This document shows positions 13,211 to 19,459 of a stretch of DNA of 31,260 nucleotides, in pieces. The notes beneath the pieces were generated by a model. The model worked only from the letters and a program-made list of their open reading frames with translations. It did not search any database and had not been told where the DNA came from. Source of the DNA: a virus; the IMG/VR virus record IMGVR_UViG_3300047354_000692, positions 1 through 31,260 of that record, one strand, 5' to 3'. Each line of letters begins with the position of its first letter. The first letter of the stretch is position 1. Made by a program: the position numbers and the translations under genes.

Positions 13211-13374
13211 TGGTATTATTAACTCCATTCAAAGCTATGGGTAATGCGTTGATGAGAGCAGCAGAAAGTGCTAGCTATGCTAGAGCGGCAGCTGAACTTG
13301 CTCGTCAAGGACAATACCAAGCAGCTAAAAGGTTGTACGAAGAACAAGCTAGAATAATTTCGGAGCGTTCTTAG
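13210..13374 (+). CDS. Small Ala-rich helical protein (54 aa)
   Basis: The frame from ATG 13210 to TAG 13372-13374 encodes MVLLTPFKAMGNALMRAAES followed by an Ala/Arg/Gln helix (SYARAAAELARQGQYQAAKR) and ends ISERS. The pattern, a short hydrophobic start then a helix with repeated AAELARQG-like units, looks like a small helical protein related in style to DUF1127-associated peptides. It is coupled to the previous gene through TAATG. Function unknown. Confidence 0.6.
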   Translation: MVLLTPFKAMGNALMRAAESASYARAAAELARQGQYQAAKRLYEEQARIISERS

Positions 13375-13392
13375 GACAACTATAACTTTTAT

Positions 13393-13410
13393 CGAGCAGG
13401 GGTCTGCTTG
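13393..13410 (+). promoter_or_regulatory. Hairpin covering the ribosome site of a 31-aa ORF
   Basis: CGAGCAG (13393-13399) pairs with CTGCTTG (13404-13410) around a GGGT loop, and the ATG of the next small ORF follows at once. The only purine run available as a ribosome site (GCAGGGG) lies in this hairpin, so translation of the next ORF may need the hairpin opened by ribosomes finishing the upstream gene. Confidence 0.4.
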
Positions 13411-13506
13411 ATGTTATTAACAACATTAATGATTACTGATTCATACGGAAGGGGTATGCTTTTTACTATGAGAGGTAATCAACACACACAGGAACGAAGA
13501 CTATGA
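13411..13506 (+). CDS. Possible small peptide (31 aa)
   Basis: ATG 13411 to TGA 13504-13506 encodes MLLTTLMITDSYGRGMLFTM and then a polar tail ending QERRL. An internal ATG at 13456 has a better ribosome site (GGAAGGGGT) and would give a 16-residue product. The stop overlaps the next start (ATGA). Its reality rests only on position and coupling. Confidence 0.4.
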   Translation: MLLTTLMITDSYGRGMLFTMRGNQHTQERRL

Positions 13507-13631
13507 TTAATAAAATTAAAGATCTACACAGCAGATGCACTGGAGAATTTTGTGAAGCAGTCCTAATGGGCGGACTTGGCATTATTATTTTTAGTTGCAT
13601 GTGGTTGTCTCTAGCACAACTTACAACTTAG
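13503..13631 (+). CDS. Small single-pass membrane protein (42 aa)
   Basis: The product MINKIKDLHSRCTGEFCEAV leads into one hydrophobic helix (LMGGLGIIIFSCMWLSLAQL) at the C-terminus. Coupled by ATGA to the previous ORF and separated from the next by two bases. It may sit beside the alternative oxidase in the inner membrane, but this is only a guess from co-location. Confidence 0.55.
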   Translation: MINKIKDLHSRCTGEFCEAVLMGGLGIIIFSCMWLSLAQLTT

Positions 13632-13633
13632 CC

Positions 13634-13720
13634 ATGTGGAAAGTATTAAAAAGCTTTTGGAAGGAGCTAACGAATCCTTACGAACCATCTAAGCATTATT
13701 TCAAAGGAAGGAAAGACTAA
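13634..13720 (+). CDS. Small basic peptide (28 aa)
   Basis: ATG 13634 to TAA 13718-13720 encodes MWKVLKSFWKELTNPYEPSK and HYFKGRKD. The amphipathic aromatic start (MWKVLKSFWKEL) is typical of small membrane-surface peptides. The stop overlaps the start of the DUF1127 gene as TAATG. No family recognised. Confidence 0.5.
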   Translation: MWKVLKSFWKELTNPYEPSKHYFKGRKD

Positions 13721-13890
13721 TGTTTGCTATTTTAAATAACTTTGTATCAAAGTTTAAACCAAAGTTTGATCGTAAAGTTTACAATGAACTTATTAAATTA
13801 AGTGATTATGAACTTAACGACATGGGCATCAGCCGTTGCGATATTAAACACATTGCATCAGGTGGCCAAATTTATAGAGGCACACACTAA
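13720..13890 (+). CDS. DUF1127 (YjiS-like) small protein
   Basis: The 56-aa product has the DUF1127 pattern: a basic aromatic start (MFAILNNFVSKFKPKFDRKV) then ELIKLSDYELNDMGISRCDI, equivalent to the family consensus L..LSD.EL.DIGl.R.dI. DUF1127 proteins are abundant in alphaproteobacteria, where several have been tied to RNA regulation and phosphate or stress physiology. AAGGAAGGAAAG provides a strong ribosome site. A phage copy could interfere with host RNA-based control. The gene is coupled on both sides (TAATG junctions). Its presence is one of the better signs of an alphaproteobacterial host. Confidence 0.8.
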   Translation: MFAILNNFVSKFKPKFDRKVYNELIKLSDYELNDMGISRCDIKHIASGGQIYRGTH

Positions 13891-13943
13891 TGTGGCCGTA
13901 CACTGACGAAGAATCAGATTGGCTAGATGATAAAAAGAGTTGA
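13890..13943 (+). CDS. Possible 17-aa acidic leader peptide before AOX
   Basis: ATG 13890 to TGA 13941-13943 encodes MWPYTDEESDWLDDKKS. It overlaps the DUF1127 stop (TAATG) and the first 17 bases of the oxidase gene. Because the oxidase start lacks its own clear ribosome site, translation of this peptide may deliver ribosomes to it. Confidence 0.45.
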   Translation: MWPYTDEESDWLDDKKS

Positions 13944-14520
13944 CATCGCCGATAGTATAGCGTTTAGGCTTACAATGATGTTTAGATGGTTTGCAGATAC
14001 TTTTTTTGCAAAGCGTTATGGACACAGAGCAGTAGTACTTGAAACTGTTGCCGGAGTACCAGGTATGGTAGCAGGCATGTGGAATCACTTACGTAGCCTA
14101 AGAAAGATGCAACCTGATGAGCGAGGCTGGATTAAGACTTTACTAGACGAAGCTGAAAACGAACGAATGCATTTAATGATCTTCATTGAAATTGCAAAAC
14201 CAAATATCTTTGAAAGATTATTAATTGCATTTGCTCAGCTTGTTTTTTGGCACTTCTATCTAGTTTTATACATTTTCTTTCCAGGCACTGCACACAGGAT
14301 GATAGGATACTTTGAAGATCAAGCTGTTATTTCATACACACAATATCTAGATGAAATAAAAAGTAGCAAGGTTGAAAATATTCCTGCTCCGCAAATTGCA
14401 ATAGATTATTACGGATTGAAAAAAACTGCAAAGTTAAGTGATGTAATTAAAAAAGTAAGAGCTGACGAGCAAGGGCATGCAGATGTTAATCACGGAATGG
14501 CTGACCAAATAAACAAATAA
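13927..14520 (+). CDS. Alternative oxidase (cyanide-insensitive ubiquinol oxidase)
   Basis: The 197-aa protein has every di-iron ligand of the AOX family: Glu39 in VLETVAGVPG, Glu79 and His82 in NERMHLM, Glu130 in YFEDQAV, Glu181 and His184 in RADEQGHAD. It oxidises ubiquinol and reduces oxygen to water without pumping protons, as a monotopic inner-membrane protein. The NERMH form fits AOX rather than cyanophage plastoquinol oxidase. It lacks the long plant N-terminus, as bacterial forms do. It is the last gene of the coupled small-gene operon. Its likely use is to keep carbon oxidation and ALA or TCA flux going, or limit oxidative stress, when the host respiratory chain is disturbed. Confidence 0.93.
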   Translation: MIKRVDIADSIAFRLTMMFRWFADTFFAKRYGHRAVVLETVAGVPGMVAGMWNHLRSLRKMQPDERGWIKTLLDEAENERMHLMIFIEIAKPNIFERLLIAFAQLVFWHFYLVLYIFFPGTAHRMIGYFEDQAVISYTQYLDEIKSSKVENIPAPQIAIDYYGLKKTAKLSDVIKKVRADEQGHADVNHGMADQINK

Positions 14521-14562
14521 AAAAGAGTGACAGAACTCTCCGCCAAGAAGGCTCTGCCACTC
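14519..14562 (-). terminator. Intrinsic terminator for the minus-strand membrane gene
   Basis: On the minus strand GAGTG (14562-14558), CAGA (14556-14553) and GCC pair in order with GGC, TCTG and CACTC (14529-14525). Six T follow (14524-14519). The plus strand has the same fold without a good T run, so it mainly serves the 14581 gene but may also slow AOX read-through. Confidence 0.75.
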
Positions 14563-14580
14563 AAAAAGTGTTATAAAATT

Positions 14581-14817
14581 TTACGCTTTGCGATTGTAGA
14601 TATGATATAACACCCAGACAGCAACTAAGCCAACAAGACCTTGTGCAGACAATCCTGAGATCATTGCAGTGATATTGCTAACAACGTTGATGTTTGGCCA
14701 GAACGGAATGTTTTGGCCGTTGAAGAGAACTTCCAGTACAACTGCTAAAGAAATAAGTGAAATACCTACTTCTGTGATAGCACCTGCCCATCCTCTTATT
14801 TTATTTAAGATTTCCAT
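14581..14817 (-). CDS. Small two-helix membrane protein (78 aa)
   Basis: The start at 14817 (MEILNKIRGWAGAITEVG) is chosen because AAAGGAGGT lies eight bases upstream; an in-frame ATG at 14889 has no such site. Two membrane helices are visible (ISLISLAVVLEVLF and GLSAQGLVGLVAVWVLYHIY) separated by a short polar loop. The gene is monocistronic, with ATTAAATA (14871-14864) as a late-type box and its own terminator, so it may be made in quantity. It could be a holin or another membrane effector; there is no proof. Confidence 0.7.
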   Translation of the reverse strand: MEILNKIRGWAGAITEVGISLISLAVVLEVLFNGQNIPFWPNINVVSNITAMISGLSAQGLVGLVAVWVLYHIYNRKA

Positions 14818-14863
14818 AATGGATACCTCCTTTGTTAACTGACATAAGCTTTCGTCAGTAGTG

Positions 14864-14927
14864 TATTTAATCTGGTTGATTATCATCATTCAGTACTACT
14901 TTAATGTTACACACCTAGACTTAAATA
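14864..14927. promoter_or_regulatory. Divergent late-promoter-like boxes
   Basis: ATTAAATA on the minus strand (14871-14864) faces the small membrane gene, and CTTAAATA on the plus strand (14920-14927) faces the yhhQ-like gene. Both share the TAAATA core of the late boxes elsewhere in the window but lack its first bases. Confidence 0.45.
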
Positions 14928-14957
14928 CCCAGTCGACAATATATAGAAAGGAATTTC

Positions 14958-15575
14958 ATGTTTAGTAATATATTCAAAGACGTTAATATGACGTTGGTAC
15001 GTAACCTAGTCATATTACACACCGCGGTAATTGCACTCAGCAACTACCTTGTTACAATTAGATTTAATGTATTTCCAGGAGCAGACCTACCATTGTTTGG
15101 AGAGTTTCCGTTAGCAGCAGCGGCGTTTACTTTTCCTATTGTTGTAGTAGCTACTGACCTTACAGTTAGACTAGTTGGCAAAGAAGCAGGACGAGCTGTT
15201 GTTGCAATGGCAATTATTCCTGCGATTGTTGCTTCTGTGCTTGTATTATTAGCACTAGGTGATGAACATGCATATCGTGTAGGTTTAGCTAGTGGTACTG
15301 CTTATGCAATTGGTACTATGCTTGACGTATACGTATTCCAACACATTCGTGAAAGAATGTCAGCTTGGTGGATAGCCCCTGCAGTTTCGACTGTTGCCGC
15401 TAACATCATTGATACTTACGCATTCTTTTACACAGCGTTTTATCCTGCACCATGGGTTGCAGACGTAGCGTTTAATAATACACTAACAAAAATTGTAGTA
15501 GGATTAATTGTATTCCTACCTGCATATGGTTTATTACTTAATGCACTACAAAAACGAACAACTAAAGAAGAGTAG
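14958..15575 (+). CDS. YhhQ/VUT-family queuosine-precursor transporter
   Basis: The 205-aa protein has six or so membrane helices and the family pattern FPLAAAAFTFPIVVVATDLTVRLVG near residue 60, VYVFQHIRERMS, and IDTYAFFYTAF. E. coli YhhQ imports the 7-deazaguanines preQ0 and preQ1. In phages the family occurs both with 7-deazaguanine DNA-modification genes and alone. No dpd, que or gat gene lies in this window, so the purpose (tRNA queuosine or DNA modification) is open. The ribosome site AAAGGAATTTC is clear. A strong stem-loop follows the stop. Confidence 0.85.
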   Translation: MFSNIFKDVNMTLVRNLVILHTAVIALSNYLVTIRFNVFPGADLPLFGEFPLAAAAFTFPIVVVATDLTVRLVGKEAGRAVVAMAIIPAIVASVLVLLALGDEHAYRVGLASGTAYAIGTMLDVYVFQHIRERMSAWWIAPAVSTVAANIIDTYAFFYTAFYPAPWVADVAFNNTLTKIVVGLIVFLPAYGLLLNALQKRTTKEE

Positions 15576-15587
15576 CGTAAAACGATT

Positions 15588-15619
15588 AACCCCCGACATA
15601 GTTTCCTGTGCCGGGGGTT
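15588..15619 (+). terminator. Strong stem-loop after the yhhQ-like gene
   Basis: AACCCCCG (15588-15595) pairs with CGGGGGTT (15612-15619), with further CA/TG pairing inside. It is GC-rich and stands out in this sequence. No T run follows on either strand, so it may be a 3'-end stabiliser or a factor-assisted terminator rather than a classical intrinsic one. Confidence 0.6.
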
Positions 15620-15679
15620 GCTAACTATCTATATGTTGTAAGGACTATGTCCCTTTATATTATATTCTCTTTATATTAG

Positions 15680-15994
15680 TTACTTTTTATCGTTAACGAA
15701 ATCATAGAACTTATTAGCAGTTTCTAAAATAGAGTCAACACCTGGAATAGGTGGCATCTCTACAGTTGTTACTATTTCGTTAGTCTCCGAATCTACGTGT
15801 GAAGTCTGTTGCCAGCCTGCAAACTTTGCATTATACTCAAAGTGTTCTTGATCTTTTGCAATTTGTAAGATCTTAGATCGGATTTCATATCCATTTTTGT
15901 TTGTGTTGATTTTTGGCATCATGTCTTTTACCATTTCTGCCATTGCTTGGGTCTGCTTTAAAATGTCAGCACCGTACTTAGTGTCTACAGTCAT
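15680..15994 (-). CDS. Conserved hypothetical T4-like phage protein (104 aa)
   Basis: The sequence contains NGYEIRSKILQIAKDQEHFE near the middle and PPIPGVDSILETANKFYDFVN at the C-terminus, both of which I associate with small proteins of marine T4-like phages. It is soluble with amphipathic helices. A ribosome site (AGGAGAATATA) and a near-consensus sigma-70 promoter at 16028-16056 show that it is an early, separately controlled gene. Function unknown. Confidence 0.75.
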   Translation of the reverse strand: MTVDTKYGADILKQTQAMAEMVKDMMPKINTNKNGYEIRSKILQIAKDQEHFEYNAKFAGWQQTSHVDSETNEIVTTVEMPPIPGVDSILETANKFYDFVNDKK

Positions 15995-16027
15995 TATATT
16001 CTCCTATGTGTCTGTGTGTACGCTATT

Positions 16028-16056
16028 AATATAGCATAGTATTTAGCACATGTCAA
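16028..16056 (-). promoter_or_regulatory. Near-consensus sigma-70 promoter
   Basis: Minus strand: TTGACA (16056-16051), 17-base spacer, TATATT (16033-16028). The -35 box overlaps the stop of the upstream 62-aa gene, and the ATG of the 104-aa gene follows 33 bases after the -10. Confidence 0.8.
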
Positions 16057-16241
16057 GTGTATTTTCCTGAAAGACGGTCCTCTATATATCCTGCAACTGT
16101 TACTAATTTCTGTATTTCTGCAACATCTGGATGTTCTTCTTTAGCCAAATCTTCAATTAGTTCTGCTATTCCTTTTCTTTCTGATTCTAATAATTCTTCA
16201 ACTGTCCATATTTGTGGATCATCAAATTCTACCTTAGCCAC
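16053..16241 (-). CDS. Small acidic hypothetical protein (62 aa)
   Basis: The start is GTG at 16241, with AAAGGAGAGG five to six bases upstream. The product MAKVEFDDPQIWTVEELLES is acidic and helical, ending VAGYIEDRLSGKYT. It overlaps the DUF454 gene by 13 bases, so it is the third gene of the hemA-DUF454 transcript. No family recognised. Confidence 0.65.
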   Translation of the reverse strand: MAKVEFDDPQIWTVEELLESERKGIAELIEDLAKEEHPDVAEIQKLVTVAGYIEDRLSGKYT

Positions 16242-16648
16242 GCAATCCTCTCCTTTGATTCTACTCTGCGATTGTACTCGTTAACCGACCCCGGATACCT
16301 CCAAGACCATATTGCTACGCCTAACATAAAAATGCCTGAGTAAAGAACTGCCTTGATATTGCCTGTAGTAAACCATGTAAATGCTAATGTACTTGACATT
16401 ACAATTATCATAGCATATTTTGCCCATGTTGGAAAAACTTTCTTTGTGGTCCAATTTGTTAGGAACTCTCCAAACCATGGATGGTTGTATAACCATGCAT
16501 GCATCCGTGGAGAACTCTTAGCAAATGCCCAAGCAGCCATTACTAGAAAAATACTAAATGGTATTCCTGGAGTAACGAAACCGATGTAGGCCATTCCTAC
16601 ACAAAAGAATCCAAACCCTTGATAAAGATATTTTTTAATTAAGTCCAT
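16229..16648 (-). CDS. DUF454 (YbaN-like) inner-membrane protein
   Basis: The 139-aa product matches the DUF454 layout: GFFCVGMAYIGFVTPGIPFSIF, AAWAFAKSSPRMHAWLYNHPWFG, then two more membrane helices. The start at 16648 (MDLIKKYLYQG) has AAAGGA six bases upstream and is preferred over ATG 16669. Family function is not established. It lies directly after ALA synthase and 18 bases from its stop, which suggests, but does not show, a link to heme or envelope physiology. Confidence 0.8.
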   Translation of the reverse strand: MDLIKKYLYQGFGFFCVGMAYIGFVTPGIPFSIFLVMAAWAFAKSSPRMHAWLYNHPWFGEFLTNWTTKKVFPTWAKYAMIIVMSSTLAFTWFTTGNIKAVLYSGIFMLGVAIWSWRYPGSVNEYNRRVESKERIAWLR

Positions 16649-16665
16649 GTTGTTCCTTTCTGCGA

Positions 16666-17859
16666 TCACTTTATAACCTTAACCAATGCGTCTACTAAAT
16701 CGCTCATCATAGCGTCAGTGTGCAAAGGAGTTGGTGCGATCCTTAACCTTTCTGTTCCTTCTGGAACAGTTGGGTAGTTAATGGGTTGTATATAAATCCC
16801 ATATTCATTAAGCAACTCGTCACTAATTTCTTTGCAACGCTTTGCATCTCTTATCATTACAGGAACTATGTGTGTGCTTGCAACATCTAGCACTTCTATG
16901 TCAACTTCTGCTAACATAGACTTTAACTTAGATGCACGTTCTTGATGTTGAACACGCAACTCATTATGATCCTTTAAATATTTAATTGCGGCTAAGGCAC
17001 CAGCACAAATCACAGGACTCATGCTGGTAGTGAATATAAATCCACTAGCTACTGATCTGATTGCGTCTATGACAATCCCTTCACCAGCTATGTAACCGCC
17101 TTGTACTCCAAACGCTTTGCCTAAAGTTCCGTTGACTATATCAACTACACCTTCTTGTCCGACTTCTTCTAGCTTACCGGCCCCTGATTCCCCGTACAAG
17201 CCTACAGCATGTACTTCGTCTAGATATGTTATGGCCCTATACTTTTCGGCTAGCTCGCAAACACCTTTAATTGGACTTACGTCACCATCCATGCTATACA
17301 CAGATTCAAATACAATACATGGTATCATATCGTTAGCTACGCAATCTTGCAATTTTTCTTCTAAGTCGCTCAGATCATTGTGCTTCCATCTTGCCTTAGG
17401 AGCACCACTATGTCTTATACCTTCTATCAGGCTGGCATGGTTCATGTCGTCACTTAAAAACATAATGTTGGGAATGATTTTGCTTAGAGCAACCAGTGTC
17501 CACTCATTGGCAACATATGCACTTGTATACAATAAAGCACTTGAAGTACCATGCAATTTTGCAAGCTCATGCTCTAGTGCTACATGGTAGTGCGAAGTAC
17601 CGCCAATGTTTCGCGTACCACCTGATCCACTTCCTGTTTGATCTAAGGCAGTATGCATTGCATCAATGACGACTTTATTCTGACCCATACCGAGGTAATC
17701 ATTACTACACCAGTTTACAATATTTTTTATTGCATAAGGCCCGTACCAAATTGATTTAGGAAAGTCACCGCGTTCACGAAGTATATCGTTAAACACTCTG
17801 TACCTACCTTGCTGTTTTAGGTCCCGTAGAACCTGTTCAAATGGATCCTTGTCTATCAT
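16666..17859 (-). CDS. hemA: 5-aminolevulinate synthase (ALAS, Shemin pathway)
   Basis: ALAS condenses glycine with succinyl-CoA to 5-aminolevulinate, the first step of heme synthesis in alphaproteobacteria. The 397-aa protein is full length and shows NWCSNDYLGMGQN, GSGSGGTRNIGGTSHYHVAL, a DEVHAVGLYG segment near residue 214, and the PLP lysine in NGTLGKAFGVQGG (Lys248), followed by FTTSMSP. Residues around SVYSMDGDVSPI and the ALAS-type TRNIGGTSH favour ALAS over the related KBL and AONS enzymes. The ATG lies five bases after the box CTTAAATA, so the mRNA may be leaderless. In a phage this could raise heme supply or drain glycine and succinyl-CoA; which, is unknown. Confidence 0.93.
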   Translation of the reverse strand: MIDKDPFEQVLRDLKQQGRYRVFNDILRERGDFPKSIWYGPYAIKNIVNWCSNDYLGMGQNKVVIDAMHTALDQTGSGSGGTRNIGGTSHYHVALEHELAKLHGTSSALLYTSAYVANEWTLVALSKIIPNIMFLSDDMNHASLIEGIRHSGAPKARWKHNDLSDLEEKLQDCVANDMIPCIVFESVYSMDGDVSPIKGVCELAEKYRAITYLDEVHAVGLYGESGAGKLEEVGQEGVVDIVNGTLGKAFGVQGGYIAGEGIVIDAIRSVASGFIFTTSMSPVICAGALAAIKYLKDHNELRVQHQERASKLKSMLAEVDIEVLDVASTHIVPVMIRDAKRCKEISDELLNEYGIYIQPINYPTVPEGTERLRIAPTPLHTDAMMSDLVDALVKVIK

Positions 17860-17864
17860 CAGTG

Positions 17865-17872
17865 TATTTAAG
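17865..17872 (-). promoter_or_regulatory. Late-promoter-like box CTTAAATA directly before ALA synthase
   Basis: CTTAAATA on the minus strand with five bases between it and the ATG at 17859; no ribosome binding site can fit. On the plus strand GGTAAATA (17872-17879) faces the 17899 gene. Confidence 0.45.
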
Positions 17873-17898
17873 GTAAATATTAATGTAGGAGTATTATT

Positions 17899-18366
17899 GT
17901 GGCAACAGAATGTTTAGTAGTATGTGATGCATGGAAGGAACCTTTACCTCATGATGCTCAAGACTTCCCTCATCTTGCAGATGAAACAAAAGCGTTTGGC
18001 GTTTATCTAAATCAAACACTTAAATTAATAAGATCCCGTTTTGATATTATTCATGTTGCAGATGGACGTGAAATAATGGAGGAGATGGATACAACACAAG
18101 ATAAAATATTCCCTTTCATACAAGATATACCAACCCACTATGACAAATATTACTTGTGTGGATTTCATTTAGGAAGATGTACCCACGGAAAAGCAATGAC
18201 TCTTGCAAAATTAGTAACACATAATCAGATTGGTATTGTGTTTAATTTAAGTTTATTATTTCCTTGTGATGACTACAACAAAATGCGTGAACGTGACTGG
18301 TTTACTTTATACAATTACGTACATGGTCTACAAGATTTTACAACAGATTGTGCTCCTAAAAAATGA
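17899..18366 (+). CDS. Hypothetical protein, weakly isochorismatase-like (155 aa)
   Basis: The start is GTG at 17899 with TAGGAG seven bases upstream. The product begins ATECLVVCDAWKEPLPHDAQ, has a central DIIHVADGREIM strand-turn and YYLCGFHLGRCTHGKAMTLA. The order of an early Asp strand and a later GxxxxxC element is reminiscent of isochorismatase-like hydrolases, but the match is weak and the catalytic lysine cannot be placed. Its stop overlaps the next ORF as ATGA. Function should be treated as unknown. Confidence 0.6.
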   Translation: MATECLVVCDAWKEPLPHDAQDFPHLADETKAFGVYLNQTLKLIRSRFDIIHVADGREIMEEMDTTQDKIFPFIQDIPTHYDKYYLCGFHLGRCTHGKAMTLAKLVTHNQIGIVFNLSLLFPCDDYNKMRERDWFTLYNYVHGLQDFTTDCAPKK

Positions 18367-18545
18367 TAGAACAATGGACACCTATTTCACTTTTAATTTT
18401 TGTATCAGTTCTTGTAATCCTTGTCTATGGAGTAGGATTGTGGGCAGGCACTGTACTTAAAGATCAAATTGAAAAAGATAAAATAAAAGACGCACAGCGA
18501 GCCGCTGAGGAAAAGAAAAACGCTAAGCCTGTACGAAGAAGATAA
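18363..18545 (+). CDS. Small membrane-anchored protein with charged tail (60 aa)
   Basis: One membrane helix (ISLLIFVSVLVILVYGVGLW) is followed by a long charged helix (KDQIEKDKIKDAQRAAEEKK) and a basic end (PVRRR). It is coupled by ATGA to the upstream gene and followed by an intrinsic terminator. Function unknown. Confidence 0.6.
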   Translation: MIEQWTPISLLIFVSVLVILVYGVGLWAGTVLKDQIEKDKIKDAQRAAEEKKNAKPVRRR

Positions 18546-18565
18546 ATAAACAGATGAAGAAATAG

Positions 18566-18594
18566 GCTCAATTTTTTTTGAGCAAATTTTTTTT
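18566..18594 (+). terminator. Intrinsic terminator before the AsnRS-like gene
   Basis: GCTCAA (18566-18571) pairs with TTGAGC (18578-18583) around a six-T loop and is followed by AAA and eight T (18587-18594). It separates the aaRS-tRNA-riboswitch unit from the genes upstream, implying a promoter between here and 18620 that I could not identify with confidence, or controlled read-through. Confidence 0.75.
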
Positions 18595-18622
18595 AGGTTG
18601 AATTTACTAAAAGGAAAAGAAA

Positions 18623-19453
18623 ATGACGCAACTAATATCGCCGAAGAAGTTTACAAACACCGTTGACCTTTTAAGGTCATTTTTTTTGGACAAAGGATTT
18701 TTAGAAGTCCATACGCAGAATAGGCTTAGTATACTAGCCGCATGCGAAGATCCATTTAATGTAGCAACATATAATTACGCAGGCCAAGTTTGGCCATTGC
18801 CGCAAACAGGCCAGATGTGGCTAGAACATGAATTATTAAGTAGCCCCGATAGTAAGGGGTTTTTTTGTGTCTCCACTTCCTATAGACAAGAACCAAACGC
18901 TATTCCGGGTAGACACGATATAATATTTCCAATGTTTGAATTTGAAATGCCAGGTAGTGTTGATGATCTTAAAGCAATGGAGTATGAACTATGTGAGTAC
19001 TTGGGCTTTGATGCACTAACAGAAAAAACATATAGAGAATGGCAACAGCATTGGGGTATAAGTGCAGACACTGAAATGGATGCAAGTCACGAACTAGCAA
19101 TGGAGATGAACTTTGGTAGTTGTTTGATTACAAACTTTCCAGAGCTAACATCACCTTTCTGGAACATGGCTAGAAACGATGATGGCAATACAGCAAAGAA
19201 AATGGATGTTATACTAGGCGGTATGGAAACTATTGGATCAGCAGAACGCTCATGCGATGTTGATATGATGCGTGATACATTCCATAGTATTGTAGATGGA
19301 GAGTATAGCGAATTACTATACAAACTATTTGGCAAAGAACGTGTAGAAGCAGAGCTTGAAAAGTTTTTAGAGTTTGACTTTTTTCAAAGAGTAGGCGGAG
19401 GTATTGGTATTACACGTATGATACCTGCACTAGAAAAGATCAACAAGATATAA
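18623..19453 (+). CDS. AsnRS-like class IIb aminoacyl-tRNA synthetase catalytic core without anticodon-binding domain
   Basis: The 276-aa protein is a bare class II core. Motif 2 is STSYRQEP with Arg88 and a later MFEFEM (103-109), and motif 3 is VGGGIGITRM with Arg265. Between them NDDGNTAKKMDVILGGMETI then GSAERS (about 186-210) corresponds to the NDDGKTVAAMDVL...GGSQRE stretch typical of asparaginyl-tRNA synthetases, so AsnRS is the closest relative I can see (AspRS and LysRS are the wider class). Normal AsnRS is about 430-470 aa and starts with an OB-fold that reads the GUU anticodon; that domain is missing, and the usual QRE reads AER. Ribosome site AAAAGGAAAAGAA. The gene lies six bases before a GUU-anticodon tRNA, so joint function is likely. 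Alternatives are amino-acid activation or protein modification, as for EpmA. Confidence 0.8.
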   Translation: MTQLISPKKFTNTVDLLRSFFLDKGFLEVHTQNRLSILAACEDPFNVATYNYAGQVWPLPQTGQMWLEHELLSSPDSKGFFCVSTSYRQEPNAIPGRHDIIFPMFEFEMPGSVDDLKAMEYELCEYLGFDALTEKTYREWQQHWGISADTEMDASHELAMEMNFGSCLITNFPELTSPFWNMARNDDGNTAKKMDVILGGMETIGSAERSCDVDMMRDTFHSIVDGEYSELLYKLFGKERVEAELEKFLEFDFFQRVGGGIGITRMIPALEKINKI

Positions 19454-19459
19454 GAATGA

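Noticed and set aside
13927-14520. Oxidase as cyanophage plastoquinol terminal oxidase (PTOX)
   Set aside because: The NERMHL motif and the alphaproteobacterial-type surroundings fit ubiquinol AOX; PTOX proteins usually read NELHH at this position.
17117-17590. Plus-strand 157-codon frame over ALA synthase
   Set aside because: Shadow of the hemA coding strand; low-complexity Ser/Leu composition and no ribosome site.
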